Both the position numbers and the translations under genes were made by a program. 64,000 nt of DNA from CAZENU01 sp965117035 (GTDB taxonomy: Bacteria; Chloroflexota; Dehalococcoidia; Lucifugimonadales; CAZENU01): assembly GCA_965117035.1 (NCBI GenBank), contig OZ220748.1:372001-436000 (forward strand). The letters are read 5' to 3'. Shown here one piece after another: positions 32,465-41,578 of this stretch. Positions within the stretch are counted from its first letter, which is position 1; every line of letters begins with the position of its first letter. Below the pieces are notes generated by a model. The model worked only from the letters and a program-made list of their open reading frames with translations. It made no database searches and was not told the origin of the DNA.

Positions 32465-32506
32465 ACGGGCTCCGAACATCCCATAGTCGAGAGGCGAGGT
32501 ACAAAC

Positions 32507-33886
32507 ATGGCAGGCGCAAACGGGGAGCCGTTGCGGCTCTGGAACTGGCGCGAGCTGTTCGTCGACCACTACCTGGTCGACCGGATGGAGGGCGCGTCGC
32601 TGGTGCTGCACGAGCCGCGGCCGGCCGGCACGGCGATCGAGTACGACCGGCCGTGGGAGGGCCGAGGCTCGGCGTACATCACGGTGCTGGAGGACGACGG
32701 AGTCTACCGGATGTACTACCGCGGCGTCCCCGGCGAGGGGCCGCAGGTGACCTGCTACGCGGAGAGCGACGACGGCATCGAATGGACGAAGCCGGACCTG
32801 GGGCTGTTCGAGGTAGGCGGCACGCGGGACAACAACGTGATCCTGACGCCGGAGACGGGCGGCGCAACCACGCACAACTTCTCGCCGATGCTGGACAGGC
32901 GCCCGGGAGTCCCCGAGGCGGAGCAGTACAAGGCGCTCGGCGGATCGCGCAGGACGGGACTGATTGCATTCGCCTCCGCCGACGCGGTCACGTGGACGAA
33001 GCTCAGGGAGGAGCCGGTAATCACCGAGGGCGCGTTCGACTCGCAGAACGTATGCTTCTGGTCGTGGTCGGAGAACCTGTACCTGTGCTACTTCAGGATA
33101 TTCACGGACGGCGTCCGCACGGTGGCCCGGACGACGTCGAAGGACTTCAGGACGTGGTCGGAGCCGGTCGAGATGGAGTACGGGGAAGCGCCGAAGGAGC
33201 AGCTGTACACGAACGGCACTACGCCGTACTTCAGGGCGCCGCACATCTACGTGGCGCTGCCGGGACGCTTCTGGCCGAAACGCAGGGCGCTGAGCGACGA
33301 GGATGAGGCCGCGCTGGACGTGTGGGCCGGGTCGGGGGCCGCCGACGACTGCTCGGACGCCATCTTCATGACAACGCGGGGCGGCAACCGCTACGACCGC
33401 ACGTTCATGGAGAGCTTCGTGCGCCCGGGGATGGACAATCGGAACTGGGTGTCACGGGCCAACTACCCGGCGCAGGGCGTCGTCCCGACGGGCGAGACCG
33501 AGATGTCGATCTACGTCGGCCGCGGTATGGGCCAGGAGTCGGCGTCGCTGGAGCGCCTAGCGCTGAGGACGGACGGCTTCTCGTCGCTGCACGGCGGCTA
33601 CGGCGGGGGCGAGATGCTGACGCGCCACTTCTGGTTCGGCGGCAGCGAGCTCCTGGTCAACTACTCGACGTCTGCCGCGGGAAACGTCCGGGTCGAAGTG
33701 CACGACGAGTCCGGAGCGCCCATCGAGGGCTTCACGCTCGACGACTGCGACCCGATCATCGGCGACGACGTCGACCGGGCGGTGACATGGAACGGCAGCA
33801 AGGACGTGAGCGGCACGGCGAAGCGGCCGATCAGGCTCCGCTTCGCGCTGAAGGACGCGGACCTGTACTCGCTGCGCTTCCGGTAG
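32507..33886 (+). CDS. Five-bladed beta-propeller glycosidase-like protein
   Basis: A 459-residue cytoplasmic protein with the repeating blade pattern of the GH43/GH32/GH117-like superfamily: YRMYYRGVPGEGPQVTCYAE, SDDGIEWTKPDLGLFEVGG, FASADAVTWTKL and TTSKDFRTWSEP. The ELFVDHYLV opening and the C-terminal jelly-roll-like end (GNVRVEVHDESGAPIEGFTL) are common in large uncharacterised propeller families. No signal peptide is seen. The reaction is unknown; glycan or glycoside cleavage is the best guess. It is followed without a gap by a ROK kinase gene, consistent with sugar use. Confidence 0.7.
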   Translation: MAGANGEPLRLWNWRELFVDHYLVDRMEGASLVLHEPRPAGTAIEYDRPWEGRGSAYITVLEDDGVYRMYYRGVPGEGPQVTCYAESDDGIEWTKPDLGLFEVGGTRDNNVILTPETGGATTHNFSPMLDRRPGVPEAEQYKALGGSRRTGLIAFASADAVTWTKLREEPVITEGAFDSQNVCFWSWSENLYLCYFRIFTDGVRTVARTTSKDFRTWSEPVEMEYGEAPKEQLYTNGTTPYFRAPHIYVALPGRFWPKRRALSDEDEAALDVWAGSGAADDCSDAIFMTTRGGNRYDRTFMESFVRPGMDNRNWVSRANYPAQGVVPTGETEMSIYVGRGMGQESASLERLALRTDGFSSLHGGYGGGEMLTRHFWFGGSELLVNYSTSAAGNVRVEVHDESGAPIEGFTLDDCDPIIGDDVDRAVTWNGSKDVSGTAKRPIRLRFALKDADLYSLRFR

Positions 33887-34735
33887 GTGGGCGAATCACA
33901 GAGCTCCCAGTATCTCGCGCTTGACGTTGGAGGGACGAACGTTGACGCCGGGCTCGTCACCGGAGCCGGACTCGTCCTCTCCGCGAACACGGTCGCGAGT
34001 CATCCGGGCGGCAGCCGAGAGCAGGTCCTGGCTGATATAGGGCTTGCTCTGGAGCCGTTCCGCGGCGAGCACGTGAATGGACTCGGCGCCGGGTTTCCGG
34101 CGTTCGGAGATTACGATCGCGGGATCCTCGACAGCGAGCTGTCGGCGTACCCTTCGATGCACCGCTTTCCGCTGCGGGACCACCTGGAACAGGCCTGCGG
34201 CGTCCCAACGAGGCTCGTACCCGACGCCAACCTGCTCGCGCACGGGCTGCTGCGGTACGGTGAGGGCAGGGGACTCGACAGCTTCGTGGCGGTCGGACTG
34301 GGCACCGGCGCGGCCGTCGGCCTTGTTCGAGACGCGGCGGTGGTCACGGGACCAAGGGGTTTCCCGGACGTGGTCATGCGCTTCTACACGGAATGGGGCT
34401 GGCCGGACGCCTGGCGGCACTCCGGTCTCCACTTTGCCGAGCGCTACGGCGCGGACTCCGAGACCATGTACAGGCGGGCCTGCGACGGCGATCCTGAGGC
34501 CCTGGATGTCTGGGCGCGGGTCGGCGAGGCGCTCGGAGACACGGTTGCCCGGCTGGCCTCGGAGGCTGGGACGTCGAACGCGATCGTAGCCGGAGGGCTC
34601 GCCGGGGCATGGAGTTTCATGGAGCCGGCGGCCCGGCAACGCGTCGAGCCTGAGGGTGTCGCCGTGGTCAGGACCGGTCTGCCGCATCCGTCGTTGGCGG
34701 GCGCGGCCGCGCTGTTCTCGCCTGAGGGAGAGTGA
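33887..34735 (+). CDS. ROK-family sugar kinase-like protein
   Basis: ASKHA-fold protein of 282 residues with the phosphate-1 motif LALDVGGTNVDAG, the presumed catalytic aspartate in RLVPDANLLAHG, and the glycine-rich GLGTGAAVGLV and IVAGGLAGAW loops. It lacks the Cys-rich zinc motif (CGxxGCxE) present in most ROK sugar kinases, so it may prefer another substrate. The GTG start lies immediately after the stop codon of the preceding gene (TAG GTG), which points to coupled translation. Probably phosphorylates a sugar released by the neighbouring propeller protein (inference). Confidence 0.75.
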   Translation: MGESQSSQYLALDVGGTNVDAGLVTGAGLVLSANTVASHPGGSREQVLADIGLALEPFRGEHVNGLGAGFPAFGDYDRGILDSELSAYPSMHRFPLRDHLEQACGVPTRLVPDANLLAHGLLRYGEGRGLDSFVAVGLGTGAAVGLVRDAAVVTGPRGFPDVVMRFYTEWGWPDAWRHSGLHFAERYGADSETMYRRACDGDPEALDVWARVGEALGDTVARLASEAGTSNAIVAGGLAGAWSFMEPAARQRVEPEGVAVVRTGLPHPSLAGAAALFSPEGE

Positions 34736-34747
34736 GCCCGATTCCGC

Positions 34748-35503
34748 CTACGAGATGACTCCCTGCAGGCGGAGCGCCTCGCGGACGAGGATTATGACGC
34801 TGGTGGCCAGGATGACGCCGACGACGCTCTGGCGGAAGCGCGTCTCGGACATCCGGCCGACGAGCGCGCTTCCGAGGACGTAGCCAAGGATTACCGGCGG
34901 TACGACGATTGCGATGAGCGCGAGTCGCTCGGTCGTCAGGAGGCCGGTGACAGCGTAGCCCGCCGCGGCGACCGACTCGACGACCAGGAAATACAGGGCG
35001 AGCTGGCCCCTGACGGCCTGGGTCGGCAGCTTGCGGGCCAGCACGTAGATGGCGACGAGCGGGCCGCCGATCCCGAAGCCGGCCAGCAGCGCTCCCACGG
35101 TCAGCCCGATCAGTGGCCCGGTCCATCTCCTGCGGGACAGCTCCGTCAGCGCATCGAACTTCAGCGACAGCGTGAAGACGATCACCAGCCCGGTGATGCC
35201 GATGCGGAGCGCGCTGCCGCCAAGGGCGCTGAGAACGAGCACACCGATGGGCGCCCCCAACGCGCCGCCGGCGATCACGGGGAGCAGCTCGCGCACGCGA
35301 AGGTGCCGCCGCGTCTGCCAGATGATTAGCGCGAACAGCACGAGCGACACGGTGTTGACGACGACCACGACGGTCTGAGGCTCGATCACGAGCAGCAGCA
35401 GGGGAGTCGTCGCGATGCCGATGCCGAAGCCGACGGTGCTCAGAACAGTGGACCCCATCAGCATGACGGGGACGGCTACGAGGATTTCGGTGATGTCGGG
35501 CAT
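34748..35503 (-). CDS. TSUP/TauE-SafE family membrane exporter
   Basis: Inner-membrane protein of 251 residues with seven to eight hydrophobic segments. The two half-repeats carry the characteristic GFGIGIATTPLLLLV and AGFGIGGPLVAIYVL loops. Family members export sulfite, sulfoacetate or related organic anions. It is convergent with the ROK gene. Its upstream region holds CTCTCCC palindromes. The substrate cannot be read from the sequence. Confidence 0.85.
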   Translation of the reverse strand: MPDITEILVAVPVMLMGSTVLSTVGFGIGIATTPLLLLVIEPQTVVVVVNTVSLVLFALIIWQTRRHLRVRELLPVIAGGALGAPIGVLVLSALGGSALRIGITGLVIVFTLSLKFDALTELSRRRWTGPLIGLTVGALLAGFGIGGPLVAIYVLARKLPTQAVRGQLALYFLVVESVAAAGYAVTGLLTTERLALIAIVVPPVILGYVLGSALVGRMSETRFRQSVVGVILATSVIILVREALRLQGVIS

Positions 35504-35577
35504 GGGCGACGCGGCCTACGCTGGAGGCTTCAGGGGGACGTGGTTGCGTTGGATGGCGGGCGGCCGCATGTCGGTGG

Positions 35578-35719
35578 CTGTCACCCTCACCCCAGCCCTC
35601 TCCCGCCGAGGGAGAGGGGGTCAAGAGTCCCGTCGTGGCTACGGCGGATGGGGGTAGGTCGCATGTTGGTGGCTGTCACCCTCACCCCAGCCCTCTCCCG
35701 TCGAGGGAGAGGGGGTCAA
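35578..35719 (+). repeat. CTCTCCC palindromes, two spaced copies
   Basis: Two copies of GTGGCTGTCACCCTCACCCC then AGCCCTCTCCCGYCGAGGGA, each ending GAGGGGGTCAA. They lie about 95 bp apart between the TSUP gene start and the end of the aminoacylase gene. They are the same repeat family that brackets the DUF559 gene, with an extra conserved left part (GGTGGCTGTCACCCTCACC). Confidence 0.8.
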
Positions 35720-35750
35720 AGCCGTTCGGCGAGTTCGTTTGTGAAGGGCG

Positions 35751-37331
35751 TCAGGGGATGGCGCGGCCGGCGAGGACGCCGGTGCACTCTTCGTCGTCTA
35801 CGGCGAGCCGGCCGTTGACGAGGACGTAGGGTATGCCCGCCGGGAACTGCTTCGGGTCGTCGTAGGTGGCGTTGTCGATGATGCGCTCGGCGTCGAAGAC
35901 GACCACGTCGGCGAAGTAGCCCTCGGCGATCCTGCCGCGGTCGGTCAGGTTGAAGCGGCGCGCGGCGTTGTCGGTCATGCGCTGGACGGCGTCCTCCAGG
36001 CTGATGGTGCCGAACTGGCGGCGCAGCCTGCCCAGGAACCGGGGGAAGGTGCCGTAGCCGCGCGGGTGGGGGAGGCTGCCCATCGGTATCGAGTCGCTGC
36101 CGACCATGAAGTCGGGCCGCGAGAGGAACTCCAGCGCGTCCCGGCTGACCTGCCTCCACAGGGCCACGCTGTCGGGAGGCGAGCCCCAGTAGCCCACCTG
36201 GCCCTCCTGCTCGAGCAGCAGCTCGCACAGGGCGTTGCCGGTGCTGATGCCGCGCGCCGCGGCGATGTCCTCGAGGCTCATGCCCTCCAGCGCGGGGTCC
36301 TTGCCGAGGTACGAGAAGACGGCGTCGACGAAGCGCTCGCGCGGGTTCTCGTCCAGGTCCCTGGCCAGCTCGGCGCGTGCCACCGGGTCGCGGAGCTGCT
36401 CCAGCGCTCCGTCGAGACCGCCCTCGTGGGCCGGGCTGGGCAGGTAACTGAGCGGATAGGTGCTGCCGGTGGGGTAGGGGTACAGATCGGCGGTGACGTC
36501 GACTCCCTCGGCCTTGGCCTCGTCTATCAGCGCCATGCGCTCCGAGACCTGCCCGGCCGTCCAGGCGTGGGTGCGGTGGTGCGAGAAGTGGACCTTGACG
36601 CCTGAGCGACGCCCGATCTCCAGCGCCTCGGGGATGCCGCCGCCTCCGAACGCGCGGTCCGTGTTGACGTCCCTGAGGTGCGTCACGTAGACGCCGCCCG
36701 CCTCACGGACGACCTCGCACAGCGAGACGATCTCGTCCGTGTCGCTCCAGGCGTGCGGATGGTAGGAGAGGCCCGTGGCGAGGCCGACGGCGCCCTGTTC
36801 CATGCCCTCCGCGACCAGTCTCTTCGCCCTGTCGAGCAGCTCGCCCTCGAGCTTGACGTCCCTGAAGCCCGCGACCCCCAGGCGGACGGCGCCGTGGGCT
36901 ACCAGGTAGGCGGTGTTGACGCCGACGCCGTCGTAGTGGGAGCGGAACGCCGCCACGGTGCTCATGTCGAGGTCCAGCGGCGGCATGCCGAGGATGCCGG
37001 ACAGGTACCGGGCGTAGATGGCGTAGTTCTCGCGCGACAGCGGGGCGTACGACAGGCCGTCCTGCCCCAGGATCTCGGTCGTGATGCCCTGGCGCAGGCC
37101 CTGGGCGTGCTGCGGCTTGGTCAGCAGGGAAGCGTCCGAGTGGACGTGCGTGTCTATGAAGCCCGGCGAGACGGTGAGCCCGTCGGCGTCGATGACCCGG
37201 CCGGCCTCGGCGTCGGACAGGTCGCCGACGGCCTCCACGCGCTCCCCGGAGATCCCAACGTCGGCCGGTCGGCCGGGAGCGCCGGTGCCGTCTACAACCG
37301 TGCCGCCGCGTACTACTACGTCGAACGCCAT
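35751..37331 (-). CDS. D-aminoacylase / N-acyl-D-amino-acid deacylase family
   Basis: Zn-dependent amidohydrolase of 526 residues that would release D-amino acids from N-acyl derivatives. The small N-terminal beta domain is followed by the barrel with H62 and H64 (GFIDTHVHSD). The histidine-rich FSHHRTHAW and the late aspartate region MVGSDSIPMGSLPHPRGYG are family features. Classical D-aminoacylases use a bridging cysteine in a GNCG-type motif; here the equivalent stretch is GQDGLSYAP, with D91 in its place. The enzyme may therefore use another metal arrangement or act on a different amide. Start ATG at 37331. Downstream of aspS on the same strand, probably separate in function. Confidence 0.8.
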   Translation of the reverse strand: MAFDVVVRGGTVVDGTGAPGRPADVGISGERVEAVGDLSDAEAGRVIDADGLTVSPGFIDTHVHSDASLLTKPQHAQGLRQGITTEILGQDGLSYAPLSRENYAIYARYLSGILGMPPLDLDMSTVAAFRSHYDGVGVNTAYLVAHGAVRLGVAGFRDVKLEGELLDRAKRLVAEGMEQGAVGLATGLSYHPHAWSDTDEIVSLCEVVREAGGVYVTHLRDVNTDRAFGGGGIPEALEIGRRSGVKVHFSHHRTHAWTAGQVSERMALIDEAKAEGVDVTADLYPYPTGSTYPLSYLPSPAHEGGLDGALEQLRDPVARAELARDLDENPRERFVDAVFSYLGKDPALEGMSLEDIAAARGISTGNALCELLLEQEGQVGYWGSPPDSVALWRQVSRDALEFLSRPDFMVGSDSIPMGSLPHPRGYGTFPRFLGRLRRQFGTISLEDAVQRMTDNAARRFNLTDRGRIAEGYFADVVVFDAERIIDNATYDDPKQFPAGIPYVLVNGRLAVDDEECTGVLAGRAIP

Positions 37332-37395
37332 GTCTTCTCCTACTCTTCCGGCGCCGCTTGCGGGCGTCCCCCTGGGACCCGGCGTCGTGCCTGCC

Positions 37396-39189
37396 TCAGT
37401 CGATCAACCTGAGATTGAGCTCGGCCAGCTGCTCGTCGTCGACCACGTCCGGCGCCTCGAACAGGGGGTCGACGCCGGTCTGCGTCTTCGGGAAGGCGAT
37501 GACCTCCCGGATGCTGTCGACGTTCAGCAACAGCATGATGAGCCGCTCGATGCCCGCGGCGATGCCGCCGTGCGGAGGCGTGCCGTACTCGAACGCGTCG
37601 AGCAACTGCTTGAACCGCGCCTCGGTGTCCTCCTCCCTGTAGCCGAGGACCTCGAACACCCTGCCCTGCATGTCGCGCCGGTGAATCCGGATGCTGCCGC
37701 CCGCGGCCTCCATCCCGTTGCAGACGAGGTCGTAGGCGCGGGAGAGCGCGGCGCCGGGGTCCGATTCGAGCGCGCCCTCGTGACCTGCCTTGGGCGCGGT
37801 GAACGGATGGTGAGGGGAGTCCCAGCGCGCCTCGTCCTCGTTCCACTCGAAGAGCGGGAAGTCCACGATGAAGGCGAACGCAAGGACGTTCGGGTCGGCG
37901 AGCTCGAGACGCCTGGCCATCTCCCGTCGGAGGGCGTCGAGAGCGACGTTCGTAGATTTCGCGGGGCCGGCGATTACCAGGAGCAGGTCCCCGGGACTCG
38001 CTCCCGTCCTCCGCGCGATGTCCTTCACGACGTCGATCGACAGGAACTTGGCGACCGGCGACTTGATATGCTCCTCGGTCAGACCGTCGATGGACGGAGC
38101 ATCCGCACCTAGGACTATGTAAACGAGTCCCTGCGCGCCGCTCTGTTTCGTGAACTCCACGAGATCGTCGAGCTGCCGGCGGGGCATGTCGGCCAGCCCC
38201 GGAGCGGCAAAGCCCTTCACGATCCCGCCGCCCGCGAGCACCGCCTGGAAGACGCGAAACTCGGTGTCCCCGACCGCCTCGCCGAGGTCGGCCATCTCGA
38301 GTCCGTAGCGAAGGTCTGGCCGGTCGGAGGCGTATCTTGCCATCGCCTCGGCGTACGGGATGCGCGGGAACGGCTTCTTGACGATCGTGCGCTCGGGGAC
38401 GAGCGATTCGAACAGGGCGGTGTAGAGCTCCTCGATCAGGTCGAGCACGTCGTTTTCGTCGACGAAGCTCATTTCGAGGTCGAGCTGCGTGAATTCCGGC
38501 TGCCGATCGCCGCGCGGGTCCTCGTCGCGGAAGCACCTGGCTATCTGGAAATACTTCTCGACTCCCGCGGCCATGAGAAGCTGCTTCAACTGCTGCGGAG
38601 ACTGGGGAAGCGCGTAGAATTTGCCCGGATACAGGCGGCTCGGCACGAGATAGTCCCTCGCCCCCTCCGGCGTGCTCTTGATTAGGATCGGCGTCTCGAC
38701 TTCGAGGAACCCGCGGTCGCTGAAAAAGTCGCGAATGAACTTGACGGCCCGATGGCGCATGACCAGCATGTCGCGCATGCGTGGGCGGCGCAGGTCGAGG
38801 TAGCGGTGGCGCATGCGCAGCAGCTCGTCCACCTCGCTCTCCACGCTCACCTGGAAGGGCGGTGTCCTGGACTCGTTCAGGATCGTCAGGCTCTCTGCCG
38901 CGACCTCGACGTCGCCCGTGGGCAGGTTCGCGTTGATGGTCTCGTCGGAACGCCGCGTCACCTGGCCCGAGACCTGCACGACCCATTCGCCACGCACCTG
39001 GCCGGCGAGCTCGTGCGGCTCCGGGTTCGAGTCCGGGTTGAAGACTGCCTGCACGACGCCGGAGCGGTCGCGCAGGTCGATGAAGATAAGATTGCCGTGG
39101 TCGCGCCTGCGATCCACCCAGCCCGCCAGTGTGACGGTCTGGCCGACGTGGCCGCTTCTGAGCTCCCCACAGTCGATCGTCTTCAGCAA
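37396..39189 (-). CDS. aspS: Aspartyl-tRNA synthetase
   Basis: Class IIb synthetase of 597 residues, the normal bacterial length. It charges tRNA-Asp (or also tRNA-Asn if non-discriminating). N-terminal OB fold: HVGQTVTLAGWVDRRRDHGN. Motif 2 is ARCFRDEDPRGDRQPEFTQL, preceded by the flipping-loop type segment YALPQSPQQLKQLL. The bacterial GAD insertion domain spans roughly 290-410, and motif 3 is GGIAAGIERLIMLLL. I start at TTG 39189 (LLKTIDCGEL) because GGAGGAAGA lies just upstream. A longer frame to 39255 overlaps dgkA and lacks support. Confidence 0.95.
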   Translation of the reverse strand: MLKTIDCGELRSGHVGQTVTLAGWVDRRRDHGNLIFIDLRDRSGVVQAVFNPDSNPEPHELAGQVRGEWVVQVSGQVTRRSDETINANLPTGDVEVAAESLTILNESRTPPFQVSVESEVDELLRMRHRYLDLRRPRMRDMLVMRHRAVKFIRDFFSDRGFLEVETPILIKSTPEGARDYLVPSRLYPGKFYALPQSPQQLKQLLMAAGVEKYFQIARCFRDEDPRGDRQPEFTQLDLEMSFVDENDVLDLIEELYTALFESLVPERTIVKKPFPRIPYAEAMARYASDRPDLRYGLEMADLGEAVGDTEFRVFQAVLAGGGIVKGFAAPGLADMPRRQLDDLVEFTKQSGAQGLVYIVLGADAPSIDGLTEEHIKSPVAKFLSIDVVKDIARRTGASPGDLLLVIAGPAKSTNVALDALRREMARRLELADPNVLAFAFIVDFPLFEWNEDEARWDSPHHPFTAPKAGHEGALESDPGAALSRAYDLVCNGMEAAGGSIRIHRRDMQGRVFEVLGYREEDTEARFKQLLDAFEYGTPPHGGIAAGIERLIMLLLNVDSIREVIAFPKTQTGVDPLFEAPDVVDDEQLAELNLRLID

Positions 39190-39230
39190 TCTCTTCCTCC
39201 GCGCGCCTGTTACTCCGGGGCGCGTTCCGC

Positions 39231-39587
39231 CTAGCCCAACAGTACCAATCCCCACACGACGGGGACGTTGATCAGCGCCACGAAGACCGCCGCTGAGCCA
39301 ATGTCCTTGGCGCGTCCGGAGAGCTCGTTGTTCTCAGTTCCCACGCGGTCTACCACCGTTTCCACGGCTGTGTTCAGCAGTTCCACGATCAGCACCAGCA
39401 TGAGCGACGAGAGCAGCAGGGCGCGCTCAATGCCGTCGGCTCCAAGCAGCACGGCCGCCGGTACGAGGACTATCCCGGCCAGCAGCTCCTGGCGCACCGC
39501 CGCGTGGTGCCTGATCGCCTCCCGCAGCCCGGCGATCGAGTACCCGGTTGCGTTCCAGAGACGACCGACGTTCAGCGTTCTAGTCAA
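39231..39587 (-). CDS. dgkA: Diacylglycerol/undecaprenol kinase
   Basis: Integral membrane kinase of 118 residues with three hydrophobic helices and the family motifs ELLNTAVETVVDR and ENNELSGRAKDIGSAAV, whose glutamates bind metal-ATP. In bacteria of this type it phosphorylates undecaprenol or diacylglycerol for lipid recycling. TTG start at 39587 with GGAGAG six bases upstream. It stands 41 bases before aspS on the same strand, so co-transcription is likely. Confidence 0.9.
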   Translation of the reverse strand: MTRTLNVGRLWNATGYSIAGLREAIRHHAAVRQELLAGIVLVPAAVLLGADGIERALLLSSLMLVLIVELLNTAVETVVDRVGTENNELSGRAKDIGSAAVFVALINVPVVWGLVLLG

Positions 39588-39762
39588 CGGGGCTCTCCAA
39601 CGGTCGCGGCGGGGAGAGCCGCCTCACCGGCCGTGCTCCCCAGGCGGTTGGCGTTTCGGCCCCCGGGGACGGACATCTGCGGTGACGCTCCCACCCGGGG
39701 CATGATGGGAACCGGGTCGATGCCGGCTCACGCCAGAGGTTCCCGGCGACGGGACGGCGGAT

Positions 39763-40203
39763 TCAGACGATCCTTCCGTTGCCGCGCTTCTTGTTCTCCA
39801 GGTTGACGAAGGTCTCGGTCCGGCGCACTCCCGGGATGACGCCGACCTTTGTCCTCAGGAACACACCCAGCTCTTCGGCCGATCGGAGCGTCGCCCAGGC
39901 GAAGACGTCGAACGAGCCGGTCGTTATTGCCACCCAGCCTATCTCGTTGAGTGCGGCGAGGTCGTTCGCGACCTGGTCGATCTTGTCGGGATCGACCTGC
40001 ACGCCGACAAGGGCCCGGGACTCGTAGCCCATCTTGACCGGGTCCGGGAGGGCGACTATCTCGATGAATTCCTGCTCGACGAGCCGCTTGAGCCGCCGGC
40101 GGACGGTGCCCTCGCTGACGCCAACGAGCCTGGCCATTCCGGCGTTCGAGGCCCTGCCGTCCCCCTGAAGAATGTCGATTATCTTGGTGTCCAGTGCGTC
40201 CAT
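39763..40203 (-). CDS. Lrp/AsnC family transcriptional regulator
   Basis: A 146-residue feast/famine regulator. N-terminal winged helix-turn-helix: DTKIIDILQGDGRASNAGMA, then RLVGVSEGTVRRRLKRL. The C-terminal RAM/ACT-like effector domain (about 60-140) includes VGVQVDPDKIDQVANDLAAL and VFAWATLRSAEEL. It would bind DNA as an octamer or dimers and sense an amino acid; the ligand is not predictable. A strong promoter with overlapping partial dyad lies upstream, which fits self-regulation (inference). Confidence 0.9.
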   Translation of the reverse strand: MDALDTKIIDILQGDGRASNAGMARLVGVSEGTVRRRLKRLVEQEFIEIVALPDPVKMGYESRALVGVQVDPDKIDQVANDLAALNEIGWVAITTGSFDVFAWATLRSAEELGVFLRTKVGVIPGVRRTETFVNLENKKRGNGRIV

Positions 40204-40239
40204 ACGGGTCTCACGCCTCCGTGGTGATTATCGTATCGA

Positions 40240-40268
40240 ATGATAGCGTTGTCGACGAATACTGTCAA
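40240..40268 (-). promoter_or_regulatory. Sigma70 promoter of the Lrp-family gene
   Basis: Read on the minus strand: TTGACA (40268-40263), exactly 17 bases, then TATCAT (40245-40240). The segment just downstream (TATCATTCGATACGATAATC) has partial dyad symmetry and could be an operator for the regulator itself. Confidence 0.65.
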
Positions 40269-40318
40269 TGCCGAAACGGCCGAAACAGGGCTCGTTGCCG
40301 CCGTTTCCGCACGGGATG

Positions 40319-40807
40319 CTAACGGAGGCGGATGGTCGCGACGTACGCCCCGAGCGCTATGGCGAGGACGTCGAAGAGAGACCACACGCCGAGGGTCGCG
40401 GCGGTGATGGCCATGCTGACCAGGCCCGCGAGCACGACGCCGGCTCCGGCCGCGACCTGGAGCTTTCGGCCCCGCTTGCGGCCGGCGGCGAACCCGACGG
40501 CTTCTGACATGGCGTAGCCGAGCCCGGCAAGCGCGACCAGGTGCACCAGGTCCCCCAGGAACCGGACGAACAGTCCCAACATGAGGCCACCGCCCAGGCC
40601 TATCACGACGGCGGCGAGTATGCCGAGAGCCAGCGACGAGGACTCTACGCGGTATGTGGGCGGTACCGTGCCCTTGCCGCACTCCTGGCATCGTATCCCG
40701 ACGGCGGCGTGCACCAGGCACCTGGGGCAGACCGGGGTGTCGCACCTGCTGCACCGCAGGTTGGTCTGCACGCCGGGATGTCTTGCGCAGTCTGTCGTTT
40801 CGTTCAT
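40319..40807 (-). CDS. B-box zinc-finger-like membrane protein
   Basis: A 162-residue protein. The N-terminal 45 residues carry a cysteine/histidine cluster (CARHPGVQTNLRCSRCDTPV, then CPRCLVHAAVGIRCQECG) of the B-box/RING-like zinc type common in bacterial membrane proteins. Four hydrophobic helices follow from about residue 58. The start at 40807 (MNETTDC) is chosen because the finger begins there. It probably anchors a protein or metal sensor at the membrane; function unknown. Downstream of plsY on the same strand. Confidence 0.75.
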   Translation of the reverse strand: MNETTDCARHPGVQTNLRCSRCDTPVCPRCLVHAAVGIRCQECGKGTVPPTYRVESSSLALGILAAVVIGLGGGLMLGLFVRFLGDLVHLVALAGLGYAMSEAVGFAAGRKRGRKLQVAAGAGVVLAGLVSMAITAATLGVWSLFDVLAIALGAYVATIRLR

Positions 40808-40823
40808 GGTGGTCTGCCCGCTC

Positions 40824-41486
40824 CTACGACCCGCGCCGGCCGACCCACGCCTCGCGAGACGAGATGTCCCTGTCCCACACGAGGCGGTTGGCCATGACAC
40901 GGTACCACGGCGCGCCGCGGGACAGGGGCTCCCAGTTCGCCGTGAGCCGTTTCGCGAGGAGGACCAGCGCGATGGCGACAGAAATATAGCCGAGGGCGGG
41001 CGGCTGCGAGAAGATGTAGGTCATGGGAGCCAGCGACAGCAAGGCGACCAGCACCCACAGCGCCGTGTCCTTCACGACCAGCCGCCCGACGAGGCCGAAC
41101 AGCACGCCGATCACCAGCACCTCGCGCCACATCAGCAGTCCCAGCAGCACCCCTGTCGTCACCGAGACGCCCCTGCCTCCCGTCAGGCCAATGTACGGAG
41201 ACCAGTTGTGACCGACTATCGCGGCGACCCCTACCAGTCCCTGCGCCGGGGTGTCCAGTCCGGCGAGCCTGGCAAGCAGGAGTGGCAGCATTCCCTTTCC
41301 GACGCAGTCGAATGTCCCTATGGCGATCGCCGGCCATCTCCCGAGGGCCTCCGCGGCGTTCGAGGCGCCGACGTTGCCCGAGCCGAACCGGCGGATGTCC
41401 AGGCCGCGCAGCCAACGCGCGGCCAGGTAGGACGATGGGACCGCGCCCCAGAGATAGGCCGCGATGACCGCCGCGATTTCTTCCAG
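40824..41486 (-). CDS. plsY: Glycerol-3-phosphate acyltransferase PlsY (start uncertain)
   Basis: Membrane acyltransferase that makes lysophosphatidic acid from acyl-phosphate and glycerol-3-phosphate; about 220 residues with several hydrophobic helices. Conserved PlsY motifs are FGSGNVGASNAAEALGRWPA (motif 1), GLTGGRGVSVTTG (motif 2) and the late VLLAKRLTANWEPL region. Motif 2 is usually GGKGVAT, so its lysine is arginine here. The frame upstream of the first internal ATG (41291) clearly encodes the first 65 residues. No ATG, GTG or TTG is available there; CTG at 41486 or ATC at 41492 is the best candidate. A sequencing error near 41490 is another explanation. Follows the PHP gene. Confidence 0.8.
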   Translation of the reverse strand: MEEIAAVIAAYLWGAVPSSYLAARWLRGLDIRRFGSGNVGASNAAEALGRWPAIAIGTFDCVGKGMLPLLLARLAGLDTPAQGLVGVAAIVGHNWSPYIGLTGGRGVSVTTGVLLGLLMWREVLVIGVLFGLVGRLVVKDTALWVLVALLSLAPMTYIFSQPPALGYISVAIALVLLAKRLTANWEPLSRGAPWYRVMANRLVWDRDISSREAWVGRRGS

Positions 41487-41578
41487 GCCGATAGGTTGTG
41501 GGATGGCGCACCTCGTGGACGTCCCGTGCCGGGTCGCCCGTCCTGTCCATGCCGCCAGGACTTCGGTTGGCCCGACGG

